Position numbers and translations under genes: made by a program. Positions 1-12,600 of a stretch of 64,000 nucleotides of DNA are shown in pieces. The notes below the pieces were generated by a model. That model was not told the origin of the DNA. It did not search any database and was given only the letters and a program-made list of their open reading frames with translations. The DNA comes from Pyrenopolyporus hunteri. Taxonomy: Eukaryota > Ascomycota > Sordariomycetes > Xylariales > Hypoxylaceae. Within the stretch, counting starts at the first letter, position 1; each line of letters opens with the position of its first letter. The stretch covers positions 3,658,001 to 3,722,000 of the forward strand of contig CADCXC010000038.1 in assembly GCA_902806595.1 (NCBI GenBank), read 5' to 3'.

Positions 1-143
1 AAAGCGGGATCGTTCGCTGCACTATGGCCTTGCGGTAACGGCGGCTGACCTTCATTTTGAGTGTGGCTTTGCTGGGCGCCGCCGACAATCTCTCCAGTCG
101 CAAACTCGCTGTTTGCCGCCGAAGGCGGTGGGACATCTTCCAT
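1..143 (-). CDS. Possible 5' end of a gene running off the left edge
   Basis: From an ATG at 143 the minus strand stays open for 47 codons to the window edge. The reading is rich in P, Q, S, A and G, beginning MEDVPPPSAANSEF, like the disordered N-terminus of many fungal nuclear or cytoplasmic proteins. No domain is visible and I do not recognise the family. There is no splice signal in the visible part. The ATG context (CCCAATGG) is acceptable but not decisive. Chance open frames of this length are common, so this is only a candidate partial gene. Confidence 0.3.
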   Translation of the reverse strand, partial: MEDVPPPSAANSEFATGEIVGGAQQSHTQNEGQPPLPQGHSAANDPA

Positions 144-1789
144 TGGGTCTCACCAGTGGCCGAGATGTAACTTTAACGGCCAGGGAGAGGAGCTCAGTTG
201 TTGCCGAGTGTCCGCAGCGTTGCTTCAAACCCAGGGCACAACTTGAGCGGGCGTTTCCCTCTAATACTTCCTTGGTAGAGAAGGTGCAATAAGACGTCTG
301 GGAAAGCCTAAATTGTTTGAGACCCAGGGATCCTGATGAGGCTAGGCAAAGAAACGATAGATAGTCTTGTGCGTGTGGCGCAAATCAATGAAGGCTGAGC
401 AGCAGTCGACCGGGGAGCGACCAAGATTCAGGGTAATTCTCAACAATGTAGCAGATCGGTAAGGAACAGAGGTCTCGCGTACCTTTTCTAGTGGCACCGC
501 AAAGTAGCGCTCGAGTGATTGTACTTGTGGGAAGCCGATCGGATCTTCCTCCCCGAGAGTCGAATCCAAGGATGAGAACAGATCTGACGCAGGGATGGCA
601 TCAAAAGTCATAAGCCGGTGAGCTGGAAAACTATGGGGGTGTTGAGAAAAGAGGAAATTGGGCTCTTAGGATGAAAAATTTCAACTACTTTGATGGGGGG
701 AGGGAACTACGGGGTATTCGATTTCCGTACCTCTCTCTCTCACTCTCTTAACGCCTAGGACTCGGACTCGAACAGCGTCGATGGCATTGGATTTACCGAG
801 AAGAGGACTAAGGCTCCCGTGTCACAAAACTGATTCTGAGTACTATGTAATTATTGCTCACAGCCGTGAGCGAGGAGGTTATGTCACGTAGGGGTAGGTA
901 AATAGGAATGTCGACAAGAATATTAGACGATGTGGCTAATTAGGATGCCCATGTGGCCCGACGTGACTTCTAACAATCCCGGTCATTAGGGCATCAAGCA
1001 GCAGAAGCGGTCATTATGTAACGACAATCTTTGCCTTTTCCTTCGGCAATGTATGCAGTATGGTATGAGAGAAAACATCATGAGACAACCTCAAGAAACA
1101 TTGCAAGGAAGTTGACGACTCGCGGCAATGCGGGTGGCCAAAAGCTAGTTTCTTGTCAAGCTTACCTAGGCGTGAACCGCGAAGTCTAAGTAGGCAAGTA
1201 TGTAGGTAGTACAGTAGTATGTACTTGGTAGGGACCTCGCCAGGGGAGAGCAGAGGACGAACCAGATAATCGAGGCAATGCAGGAGTATCCCGGCTTCAG
1301 GGCCCCCGGGGGTAGATGGGTTCACAGCGGATGGGACCCAGATAAACAACGGAAGCCGAACGAAGCGTTGGGAGTAGGAGGAACAACGAGAGCAGCCAAT
1401 GAGCTTATACGAGTACCAATAGCAGGAAACGAAAATTGGGGATAGAGAGATGGGAATTTGCTTGTAGGCCGCTGGTGGTTTCGCCTGGCGCCGTTTTTCG
1501 CCACCAGGCCCTTGGGACTTCTTTTTTGGGGGTCCATGGGGTCCCATGAGTGTTCTCTCTCGAGCCAGTTGTTACTCGATCTCTCGATGTGGGTAGGCCA
1601 CGCCCATTTCCCGGCTCCCCCTACTCAGCCACAAAGGTTCTGGCCCGGCCCTTTCAACAAGGAGGACGTCTGGTGCGAATGTGAGCCGCCATGGGATTGT
1701 CAGATTCGTGATGCCGATCTCGCCACAAAGAACAGTTCGGTACCATGTTTAGGTTCAAAGTCTAAACATAAACTGCCCGTCTGCCCCTG

Positions 1790-1843
1790 GTTGAGCCCTG
1801 ATCGAGCCCTAATTGAACCCTGATTGAGCCCTGGTCGAGTCCA
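1790..1843. repeat. 11-bp minisatellite, about five copies
   Basis: Five consecutive variants of an 11-bp unit resembling ATTGAGCCCTG occur head to tail, each differing at one to three positions. It lies in the gene-poor region and is not in a supported coding frame. Confidence 0.8.
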
Positions 1844-2313
1844 TCTCAACCAGTGCGGTTGTCATTTTGGCCGAACCAGTCCTGAGCAGAACCTACGTTG
1901 TCCAGGGACCACGAAACGATCGAGCGACGCTTACAGCGGAGCGGAACGGCATCTAATGGCCTCGGACGCTACTTTGAGATGACTAAATTTACTTTGTATG
2001 CTGGGCCCTTTTGGAGATGAGGGCTGCCTGTCGATGCATGTAAGATGGCGGATAGAAGAATTTCTCTTCGCGTCCAACCGCTGTGTCTAATGCGTCCAAG
2101 TACCCCACGAAAGGCGCACCGGCGTACCCAGAGGGACCTCATGTGGGTAAGCTGCCAGGTTTGTTTAGGTGGTAGGTAACCAGGGATGCAGGCGGTATTA
2201 TAGTAGGTAGGTAGCTGTATGGGTAGCGATTCCCGGTATTGTATTGTACACTAACAATACATACAACAGTAGGGCATTTCTACGTAGATTTGATGATTTG
2301 GGGGTCCTTGGCG

Positions 2314-2349
2314 AGGTGCAGGGTGCAAGGTGCAAGGTGCAAGGTGCAA
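2314..2349. repeat. 7-bp tandem repeat (GGTGCAA)
   Basis: About five head-to-tail copies of GGTGCAA; the first copies carry G for A substitutions (GGTGCAG). Simple-sequence repeat in non-coding DNA. Confidence 0.8.
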
Positions 2350-3025
2350 AAAGCACGGAAATACCTACATGTGGATGAAGCAGTACGTACTCTAGATAGG
2401 TAGGTACCTAGGTTGACAAAAACATCAGACCGAGGAAGAGGTAAAAATGTCGCCTTATGCAACTGTAGCAGAAGCCGCTGTCACCCCTGGCCACAGCGAT
2501 CATTGCTGCTACATGTAGGTAGGTTATCATTGCCGTCGTTGTGCTGTAGCAGACATTGGACGTTATCATGGCCCGTTGTACGTGCGTGGTGTGAAGTCTG
2601 TGGTTGATGCCCTGGCAGCCCTGGTCGGGGGAGCCCATGGTGGAGGTTGAAGATCTGTGAATCTGATCGGCAAGCCTGGTTGCTAGAATGATGAAATGCG
2701 AGCCCAGACCTCGGACTGAGCCGCAATGGATTTTCTGTCGGATTGTCGCAATTGGGGATCGGGGAAATTGGTGTTTTCCCATCTCTCCCCTCTCCCTGGT
2801 TCCCTGGTTAATGTGGAGATGGGACGATCCCTGGACCGAGCGGGCGATGATGTCGATGATGAAATCTCTTTTAGTTCGGCCTTCATGAACTCTGCAACGC
2901 TGGCGTCGCATTAGACTGAAGAAGATGGGCAATGGCCAGTTGGATATCGGCGATGTTGAAGAAAGTTGCCATTGGGCTGCCCGCCCGTCGATGTCAATTG
3001 CCTTTTTTTGTTTTTCATAATAATT

Positions 3026-3050
3026 ACCTAGGTAGGTAGGTACCTAGGTA
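3026..3050. repeat. Example of the dispersed TAGGTACCTA palindromic repeat
   Basis: This 25-bp run is built from overlapping ACCTAGGT and GGTACC palindromes separated by TAGG tetramers. The same vocabulary recurs in intergenic DNA across the window, for example near 4092, 4415, 17103, 19640, 20095, 25380, 35227, 50537, 57640 and 58140. I see no such cluster inside a coding exon. Function unknown. Confidence 0.75.
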
Positions 3051-5120
3051 ATCAGCGCTATGAGTAGTACCTACCCCCTAGGTCAGTACCTACCTCTAGC
3101 GTAGCGTATATGAACATGGTCGGTAGCTAGAGACCCACCTACTTATACACATATCTAGGTACCATATGCCTAGGTACATATATATATCGTGGTATAACAT
3201 ACTTACCAGCAGGGCAAGACCTATATACTTAAATGCGTAGCCAGTACATACCCACATAGGCATGTACGCATGTACACTATAAGTCCTACTTGCCCAAGCA
3301 AGGCAGTAGAGTTACATTAGTCATTTCAATGCGGAGAAGTGTCAGGCCATAAAGCTACAAACACGGCGATCGACAATGTTTTATCTTTGCATGTATTGTC
3401 CGCTTGAATAAGTGACCGACTCCTCTCCTATTGTATTATGATATGACGAATACATATAACCAAGGTACCTGTGGCTTTCGTATGACAGGGATGGCTGACA
3501 CGCATAAGAGTTCTAGTCGTGTCGTTCTTAACAGCTGTTTAGCTGGTAGACTTGCATAATGTACCCTAAGTCGGGCAGTGGGTATGAGATATACATATAT
3601 GTAAATTCTCTGTTTGTAATTACTCGAAACACTTAGTCTTCCTCACTTCTAACAAGCCCTTCCTAGTGTACATACCTACGTAAATCTAATAATATAGAAA
3701 CACAAAAGGGAGAAATCTGATATTTTCACTATGTCACTTTGGTCCTTCGGCTTTAAGTTTATTAAGTCCCCGTTTCGTAATCTCTTATTATTTACATACG
3801 CGTATATGCATTCGCCACCTTTCCCGTTCAGTGCTATAATCCGCTAATCTGATATTCCCTGTCTCTTCTGACCATACCACAGAGGAAGTACGATGTACCT
3901 AGGTACGAAAGGAAGTCATATCCCTACCCACATCTGGTTTGCTTATCTTTGGTAACGAACATGTTAGTCCCTTATGCATCCTGCACTATGCGCATTGCTT
4001 ATTGCAAGCATTAACTTTAGCAGGAACCCAGTTAGTGTACAAGAGGCACTTGTCAAGGCCATCTGCCACGTATGCGTATTAGTACCTAGCTACCTACCTA
4101 GGTATGTAATGAAGATTAAACTGGGTTGGGTATTCCTCTGAATACCAACTAACAGCGCCACAGCCGTACGATCCAGTGGATATGTATCTACGAATTGTAC
4201 TTTTAAAAAATGGTTCAGTTCTAACGTGCCCCATTGATCCAACAATTGCTCAAGGTACCCTACCTAACCTAACTTCTATTTTTCTTTTAAGCCGCTCTGA
4301 GACTTGACTAGTCGTAGAAAAGGAAAAGCTTAACTCAAAACCCCGCCCTGGTGGCTTACATACCTTACTTAGGTATGTATATGTAAATACCGAGGTCCTC
4401 GCTTAAACTACATAGGTACCTACCTAGGTACTAAGGTATAATACTCACAACGGGCGTAGTTCTGATTACGGAGCCTTTGCTCCGGGCGGAGAAGGAACCG
4501 TATCCTGTGTTACCGTCCAATTCCAGAACTTTGAACGAGAAAAGCACGGCCGAAATGGGTAGATATGTCCATACTGGGAGATAGATAGTCTCAGGATGTA
4601 TGCATCCGAAGCCACAGCGGCCCATCTGTCGTTGTATTTGTGGCCCATTAGGTTTTGTTTGGTCACACAAATGTAGCGCACGCCGGGCTGTGTTACCCGG
4701 TTACACACCTTGAAGGTACGTATGTTACTGAAAGGGGTAAGGTTACAGCACCTTACAGCACCTTATGCCAGGTAGGTGCACTGGGCGATGGTTACGTGTG
4801 ATCCCTTCCGTAAGAGTCCCGTGGGATCTGCAAGAGCTATTTCCAGAAATAATATGCCGACGACTCCCCCCTGGTCCTCTTTTCTCTTGCCTGGGCCCTT
4901 CACGACCATTCCTGGCCCTTTTCTTCCCCGGCCGTATCTGTTACACAACTCAGCCTCACTTTTCCAATTCCGTATATCTACCTCTCTCATCTCCTTGCCC
5001 TTATGAATATCATGGACAACTTTGGCCCCTTCTCAAATGATCGGCCACTTGCCACCAAAGCCATGCAGTCCGAAACTCAACCAGCGCCGGGCGTTCTCTA
5101 ACGGGCGCCCAATTCATCGG

Positions 5121-5513
5121 TCAATCTGTCAATCCACGTACTTCGTACATCTCGGTGCTCGACAGTGCAGTAAAATACGAGCTCAATATATCTTCTTTGG
5201 GAAGTGATCGGCGATGTTGAAGGTCTCCCGATACTCCTATACCTACGAGTTGCTTCGGATGTTCGAAAAGAAACTCTTAGCCTTCTAACCAAAATTGATG
5301 GATTCGTAAGCCTTCTTCGCTGGGCTTGGGAGTTGCATAATTCTGTAGCGTTTCCCAACCTTTCCTAGAAATGGAGTAGTTTGTCTTACCGCTTCGCTAG
5401 CGATCATAGTCCGCTTCAACCCGCTTCGTTGGGTCAAGATAGTCAGGGTTGCCTATCTCTTCTTTGTGCAGCTCCTTGAGCCATTGTGGCGAGCTGTAGC
5501 TCGAAATTGATTG
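5121..5513 (-). pseudogene. Possible decayed reading frame of unknown family
   Basis: On the minus strand one frame reads for about 130 codons with only two internal stops before a terminal TGA at 5121. The segments between stops have protein-like texture, for example PQWLKELHKEEIGNPDYLD and SISRKGWETLQNYATPKP, with mixed charged and aromatic residues. The frame opens just after a possible splice acceptor (CGGTAG, about 5514). About six stops would be expected by chance, so the excess openness is modest. I recognise no family. It could be a broken gene, a transposon relic or chance. Confidence 0.25.
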
Positions 5514-8179
5514 CTACCGGTCTTCCCTAATCCTTTACCATGCGAGAGTGGGTTTGGTAGTGCGAATGGCGCTTATTCTGGTCAGTAGGTCAGTACCGGT
5601 GACCTGAGTTGCATTCGTTCGACGCAGAATAGAGAATACCGCGCCAATCACGGGTCACTGTCAACCACTGTTCGCTATACCGTTTCTACCCCTTATCGTC
5701 ATGATTTACAAAATGGCGCTGTGGTTCTTTAACTCTCTAGCCCTATTCGGTTTGTCGTCCCCGATTCTATTTGCTGCTTTGGGGTGCTTGGTTTCCTATT
5801 ATTCCTAACATAAACCTTGAATGGGATATTTTGCTATTTCGCCTTTCTTCCCCCACCCTTATTAGGGTTAAGCTCTAAGACTATATCAAGGCGATAGACC
5901 GACTCTGACTTACTCTAGTAAGGAGCTCGAGCCGCGGAAATTAGCAAACAACCACGTGGAATTGGCCGTGATTGGTTTGTAAATCGTGGGGGAGGCTCAC
6001 ATTCGGGACACTTGCGATGCAGGCTAAACAAGCGCCTCAACTCCTGACGTGGATCTGACATCTCACAAAGTTGCCTCTGGATGGCGGCGTTCCCGTCCGT
6101 CTAACCGTCAAGGGCCATCCCAGATGTTTGCTTTGCTAAACGCTAAATGCAACCCTATACTACTAGGTAGTCGACCGACATCCAAAGCCAGGCCGGCAGA
6201 AGTTAGCACTCAGTTAAGCTTATACCCTGGCACCACAGTATACTGCACAGCCGGCCGCATCGCCCAGCTCACTGTGGCAACTCAACATTTACTTTTGCAC
6301 AAAAAAGAGTCTTATATTACCATTCAGAATGGTTTAGAGCCTTAGCATAATTACCGACGATATAGAAGACGCTATTTTGAAGGCTAGTTGGCCGTTCCGC
6401 GTTGGATTGTCTGCCGTATGCGTCCGCTGTCATCCATGGTCTTCTAGAATCCTCCAATCATGCCATTTTATTCCCCGTTCGGGCTGGGTTCCGAAAGTCG
6501 TCTGCATTGGGTTGGACTGAACCTGGGCCGTATACGTATACGTCCAAGGTAGGCTATCGCGGTACCAGGCAGACAGCTTAGCTAAATTTAAAATTATGCG
6601 AGCTATAACGAAGCCGGACATATTTTCTACATAGGGCCGAAAAGGCGACTTTGCATTAAACGGGGGTCCCGGTGTTGGGTCCGTAGGACTTCGGACGGCT
6701 CGTCCACGCTAAATTTGCGACATTCTTTTTAGCATCCTTTCGAGTCTTCGCCACATAGATCCGCTGGTACCGTCTTGCCGGTTCGACGGCTTGCCCTATG
6801 CGAATGCGTGACAATCCGAGGCCTCCTGTGGCTTTCCACTTACTCGTATCGGCTTGGTACGCTCGGGCCCGAGCGGTGGTTCCCAACTGCTAACGAAACC
6901 CGGAGGCGCCTCCGGAGCCGGAGGGTTCACGTGGATGGTCGCATGTTGTCGTCTCAGAGCCGATAATGGCATGATTTCCCGGATGCTCGGGGCTCGTCGA
7001 GTCAGCTGACATCGCGGGTTCTCGGTCCGCCAATTACTCTGCGGGATTCGCCGGCTACCTATCGTATAGGCCGGATTGTAATGTAGTACCGAGCCGCGGC
7101 GACTGTTCTGGCCCTTATAAATCATGCGGCGGCTCCTGCAACGGTCAGCTCATGGCCAGATCCGACCACGTGTTTATATATGTGTAGGTTATTTGGAGAT
7201 GCGGCTTTTCTTGAAGTGCGTCCTTCCCGGCAAGACTTGTCCCCGGTTCGGCTCTGTATGATCTGACCGGTTTCGCGCTGCGGGGAATCGAGTCTGGTTC
7301 GGGTTTGTTGATACCGAAAGTCCCTGGACGGGCTATCTCTTATGAACCGGCAATATCTCGGAACGTCGACAAGAGCGAGAGACATCAATTCAATCAAAGG
7401 GTAGTAGGCTGGACGGTCATTGGCTGCTACCTCTTGCAAATAAAGAATAAAATGGGATTTTTGAAGCATACACCTGGGAGGATAGTTTAGACGGGGGATG
7501 GGCAGCGAAATCATCTAGCTGGAGGACGGACGCTTCCCTTTAACTAACGTGAGTACTATACGGTTTACCAAGTGCGTTGAAACGGGTATAGAACCTGCGT
7601 TACTCCAGGAATCTACATGTGTTAGTGTAAGCTTAGCTCAAGACGTAGCCGGCACTTATATATTACCCAGTGTCTAAGTGCCAAATAGGAGTTTTTATAA
7701 GTGACCGTACGCTTTCTAGCTTCGAGTTTCAACTCTCCTATAAATGGGCCGTGTCTCCTCATTAATGGGATAAGATGGGTATCAAAGAAAATCGATCATC
7801 ACTTTGTGCATATTGTTACCAGGGGCCATCAACAAAATTAAGTCGCATTGAATCTGGGATGACCGATTGGGGAGGATCTAAGGCGTCAAGTCTAACCCGG
7901 CGCTTATGGATTCCCAACTCAGGGTGTGTAGATGCACAGACGCGTGCCTGGGGAGTGGCACTGAGATGAGGAGCATGGTTAGCTGGCAATATCGCGTCCG
8001 AGCCTACAATATGAGAATCACTTGACATATCCGGCTGTAGCATATCGGCTTTTATGGTTGGGTTGAACACATTCGTAGGCCTTCGTTATCAATCGTGCTG
8101 ATATTTAGACCCCGGGAAACTCCGCTGCCTATGATATAGTACACAACCGCTTCGAATCCGGGGGGGCGCTAGCAATCAC

Positions 8180-9065
8180 TTAATCCTTCTTCAGCGGAAG
8201 AATCTTCTCCTCGATCCCGTCCTTAGTAATGATCACCATTTGAAGAGCGTCACCGACTTCGATATGACGCTCAACCGCCGAATCGAAGGCGTCCTTCACT
8301 AGAACCTCTACCTCTTCCCTCGGCAGCGGCAGGCGCTCCCGCTCCTGCAGCTCGTGGCCGGTGCCGCTCCCGGGCACGTACTGGTTCTTGAAGTTGACCT
8401 GGTTGTCGAGGAAGGGCATGATCAGGCTGCCGGCGGCGCCGCCCGCGCGGCACTGCTCGCGCTCGTAGCTGCCGACCGGGTCGTAGCTGTACACGGCGCC
8501 CTTGCCCTCCTCGTCGAGCCCGCCTAGGATGGCGTAGACGTAGTACGGGAAGAAGCGCCGCTGGTACATAATGGTGGACAGGCGCTTGGCGCAGGCGTTG
8601 ACGGACATGGGCTTGCCGTGGCGGTACCGGTACATCTTGCAGATGGCGTCCAGCCGCTCCTTCAGGGCCTCGCCGTCGGCCGCGAACCCCACCACGGACA
8701 GCAGGATGTTGGCGTCATCCTGCGACGAGTTGGACCCGCCGATCTTGAACACTTTCGGCGCGAATCGAGTGTTGATGCTGTAGCCCGACGTCAGACGGGT
8801 GTCGCCGGCCATGATGGTGAAGTCGGCGCCGGCGATGGCGAGAGTGGAACCGCCGTTGTCGGTGTATCTGCGGCGCTGGAGGTTAGATGAAGGCGACCCA
8901 GGGGAGAAAAAGGTTCGAGTAGTTCAAAGGATTAGAATGCTGGAATATCGGTGTATCTTACGGGTTGAAACGGTGTTCCCGGAGGCCATCTACGGCATCT
9001 TTAGGAACTTCGGCAAACGAGTAGTTGGGCCCATTTAAGACCGGGTTCTGGCTGAACATGGCCAT
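8180..9065 (-). CDS. PRE7: 20S proteasome subunit beta-6 (Pre7/PSMB1 type)
   Basis: Non-catalytic beta subunit of the 20S proteasome core, which degrades ubiquitinated proteins in nucleus and cytosol. Two exons are inferred: 9065-8962 and 8867-8180, joined across a 94-bp intron with a GTAAGA donor and GCAG acceptor. The product is 263 residues, normal for the family. The splice restores the signature FNPYTDNGGSTLAIAG followed by DFTIMAGDTRL; later come KRLSTIMYQRRFFPYY and AILGGLDEEGKG, typical of beta-6. The acceptor six bases further upstream would break the frame, which decided the choice. The ATG at 9065 gives MAMFSQNP; a second ATG lies two codons on. It is divergently transcribed from STT4 with about 550 bp between the two starts. 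Nothing looks broken. Identity is secure; only the intron ends are inferred. Confidence 0.95.
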
Positions 9066-9614
9066 CTTGGCTGATCGTTATTTCGTATTATTCGGATATA
9101 CGACGTATAGATACCAGCCGCCGTAATTTATCGGGTCGAATAGAGGCAATCCGGCGTGGTGGGTTGAGGGTGATGAAGGAGGTTAGCGTAGTGGGCTGAA
9201 GTTGGAAGCTCGGATTGATGATGAGGTTCCCATTCACGCGCGTCGAGCTTGCAGCCTTGCTAGTTAGGGCGGGCGCACTTTGACAGGGGTAGCTTCGGGA
9301 TGACTAAGCCTCCATAGTCTGTGCTGTTCAGCTGGGTACCTGGATACCTTACTGCCCTTCGCCTTATGGAGAGGCCCACTTAATTTTCCGGTATGTGCCT
9401 GTTAGGGGAAACAGCCATCTGCATTATTGCATCGTCACCAATTGAATAAAATAGTTGTACTGCTTTTGCGCCAACCACAACCTCCTTTTCTATCCAAAGG
9501 AGGTCTTCCCGTATTTCTGTGTACCTAGACAATTTGTCTATATCGTCTCTCGTTTGAAAACCGTTGGAATGCTCGACGCCATTCGTTCCTTTTAATCGAT
9601 ACCCTGCCTGAAGA
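9066..9614. promoter_or_regulatory. Shared divergent promoter region, PRE7 / STT4
   Basis: The 549 bp between the two start codons must hold both promoters and 5' leaders. I see no sharp regulatory motif I can name. The stretch near 9200-9330 is moderately GC-rich. Confidence 0.5.
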
Positions 9615-12600
9615 ATGGCACGCAACGTCCGCCAGCAGGCGCTGGAGAAGATCGCTGTGCTTTCAGCTACAAGCTCGACGACGACGTTCGACAGATCTGA
9701 CCTCGATCGACTATGCAGAGCTACGAATATTCGCCCGAGGGGGAAGGAAGCCACCAATGGCTCGGTTCGGGGCCGTTCTTCGTCCCTGGCTCGTGTTCCA
9801 ATGGTAAGGTCTAAACTCGGAACGCGAAGAGATAGAAGATTGTGAGGGTAGCTAACTAGACATCTAAGACCATACGTGAGTTTGAAGTGCTCGTGTCCCT
9901 GTGCAAAGCCGCGCCGATGGTCCAGAGCTGCCAGAGCGCCCAGAAGCTCGTTAGCCAGCTGATACCCTATATCCTCGAGGCACACGCCCAGACCTTCCTC
10001 CCCTCGCCCGCCTTCAGCAAGATCGAGCCGTCGCCCGTCGAAGCGTTAACTTCAAACGTCACCGCCGCCTTGCTCTCGTTAGGAAATAACTACGATGATC
10101 TATACGAAGCCGTGTTCGACAATATCTGGGCTCTCCTGGCTGCGATGCGTGCGGCTATAGACAATGTAATTCCTCTCAAGTTAGATAGGGGTGGTCAACC
10201 AAATCTGGAGGACGCCATCCAGGTGGCAACTATAGCCATCTCTCTCTTGGGATTCCTCAATGCCGCCTCTGCTCAGGCTAACTTCTGGAGGATCGGTGGA
10301 AGATTGGCTCTCATTCAAAGGGTCGGCAACATGCTCTCCGAGTCCTTTTTAATTGCTGTTGATGGCGCATTTTCTACTATTCGAAATACGCACTCGTCGG
10401 ATCGCAATGCCAAAGATTGGAAGAGGATTGTCCGATATTATAGCAACCAGGGACGACCTTTAGGACCCATGTTGCTGCAAAAGAGCTTCATGGGACTCTT
10501 GGTTTCTGCGACGTCTCTTCTCATCGCGGATGTAAAGGTTCTTAGGACCTCTCATATCCTCGATTTATTAATGTCGAAGGATAATCTTCTGAAACCAGGC
10601 TCAACAAGTAGACCGGATGCCGACTTCAAGTCAATTGAACTGTATGCTAGTCTTGCTCAGGAGGAAATGGAACGTCTCGAAGCCGCCGCCGATTTTATCC
10701 AGCTCGGCTCATCTTCCCAGCAGAGAGTAGCTTACGCTGCTAAATCCGCCGCGATTATTAGTTACCTGAATTGTTCGGTGCTCAACGAAGACGCGGCGGA
10801 CCCCGAGCTTCTTATGACTTGGCTACAGGAATCCCTGGACAATCCAATCCAAATGGTGGACGAGACATTAGCATCGACAGTACTCCGTTCGATGGCTATA
10901 CTTTCTAAGATCTCGCCAAACCTAGCTCCAGTAGTGATTCGACTCCTACCTCGGTTCATCGTACAGACTACGCTATCTAGTAGTATTGTCGCTACTGCGT
11001 CGAAGTGCCTAGCGTATACATTACACCTACTTTCGCAAGATGCGGTTATCACTACTCTATACACGCTCGGAAATGTGCTTAGTCCGGACGCTGAGCAGAA
11101 TGCCCCGAACGGATCCGGTAACGAGCTGGCTGGATTGCCAAATGTGTATCAGGGGGGGCAATCTACAGGTAGCGACATATCGCTCCAGATTCGCGGGGAA
11201 GAGGACACCACGTTGGTGTACGCGAACATTGTCCAAGCGATATGCAGTATCGCGGACAAATGTGATGATGAAAAGATCACTGCGCTCGCACAAGCCATGT
11301 TGCTGCAAAAATTGACAAAGGTTAACCAGTCGGTCGATTGCCACATCATTACTGGGGCGAGCGTGCTGTCCCTGAATGGAGGGCAGTTGGAATTTAGATC
11401 ACTGCTTAGATTGTATTCGAGGCTTTGCCACAACGCATCTGCCGAAGACAATACTATCATCTTAGATGCTGTAAGGCCTACCCTTGGATTCTCTATCAGC
11501 GGCGGCCGCTAACGACATCATATAGGTCAGGAAGGCTCGAAATCACATATCGGCAAACGTGAAGCGTGATTCTCCGCTATTTGACATCTACTGGGACCAC
11601 ATACTCGAGGAGTTGATCTCCAAGGGAGATGTACATCAGTCTCAACATATGAAGGAGTCAGACGTCGAGTTTGCAGCTCACGAAATTGCCCAGCTTCTTC
11701 AGCCTCTTACAATACTGATGTCAACACACGACTTCGCTACTGAACTCCCTGGCCAAGATGATGATAGGCATTCGCTGATTCGAGATGCTTGGTTCAATAT
11801 TGTCGTTCACGGCTTCACGCTCCTGACTGAGCGAGGCCAGAAATACATCAACGAGCTGCGCATCATGGCCATCCACTCTCCACCTTTAGTGGCTGAGCAA
11901 CGTGGGGAGCAGATTGAAAGCGATATTGAACTGAATACTATCCTTCGCAGAGCTAATACCTCAGATCGGGAGGCGAAACAGAAGAAGCAGCTTACGGAGC
12001 TTGTCCCCTCAAAAGCCTCTGACATAAGGGCCTTGAGTTATAGGAAAGTTATGTTTCTACAGGCCGCTTATCTGGTTGAAAGTCTGCGGGCGGATTCCGG
12101 CGACTGCACCAAGACCCTGTCGTACTATCTGGAACCCAGCATGCGCAAGGAAGACGTACGGGGAGTTATGGAAGGCATCACGACGGTCGTAATGGATAAG
12201 TATCTATCCAAAACTCTGCAAGCGAAGCTGCCAACTTTTTCGGCTCACTATGCGGCCTCGCAGCTCGCAGCAATTTTCTGCGGTTGTTGCCATCGTATCC
12301 AACGCGTTCAACAAGCTGCATTTTATTGCGCGGATAAATTTGTCCGCGAGCTCCCTTCATCCCTCTGCCAGAAATCGTCACTCTTTGCCCTTCTCGAGCT
12401 GCTATCTCTCATGTGGACTAGTTGCCTCGAGGCTGAGACGGAGATGTATGACCCGCGATCGGAATTCACGTCTCGCTTAGGCAACGTCACCGTTGAGCTT
12501 TCGGATGATTATGCCTTCAGAAAACTTACTCTGAACAACCTATACACCAAGGCCAAGGCCTGGGTCTCGTTGGCGATTAACCTAGCACCTTCCGACGTCA

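Larger units (their letters stand above)
144..8179. other. Gene-poor 8-kb stretch
   Basis: I find no intact recognisable gene here. Open frames are short, overlap on both strands and show no family motif; the longest are 1014-1547 and 7122-7514 on the minus strand. The stretch holds an 11-bp minisatellite near 1790, a 7-bp tandem repeat near 2315, several TAGGTACCTA-type palindromic repeats between 2200 and 4440, and a decayed reading frame at 5121-5513. Composition is ordinary (not strongly AT-rich), so it is not a saturated RIP block. It may contain untranslated regions, lineage-specific small genes or old remnants that I cannot identify. Confidence 0.6.

Noticed and set aside
9380..9985. 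201-codon minus-strand open frame
   Set aside because: It overlaps the N-terminal exons of STT4 antisense, and its product resembles no family; explained as a shadow of the coding strand.
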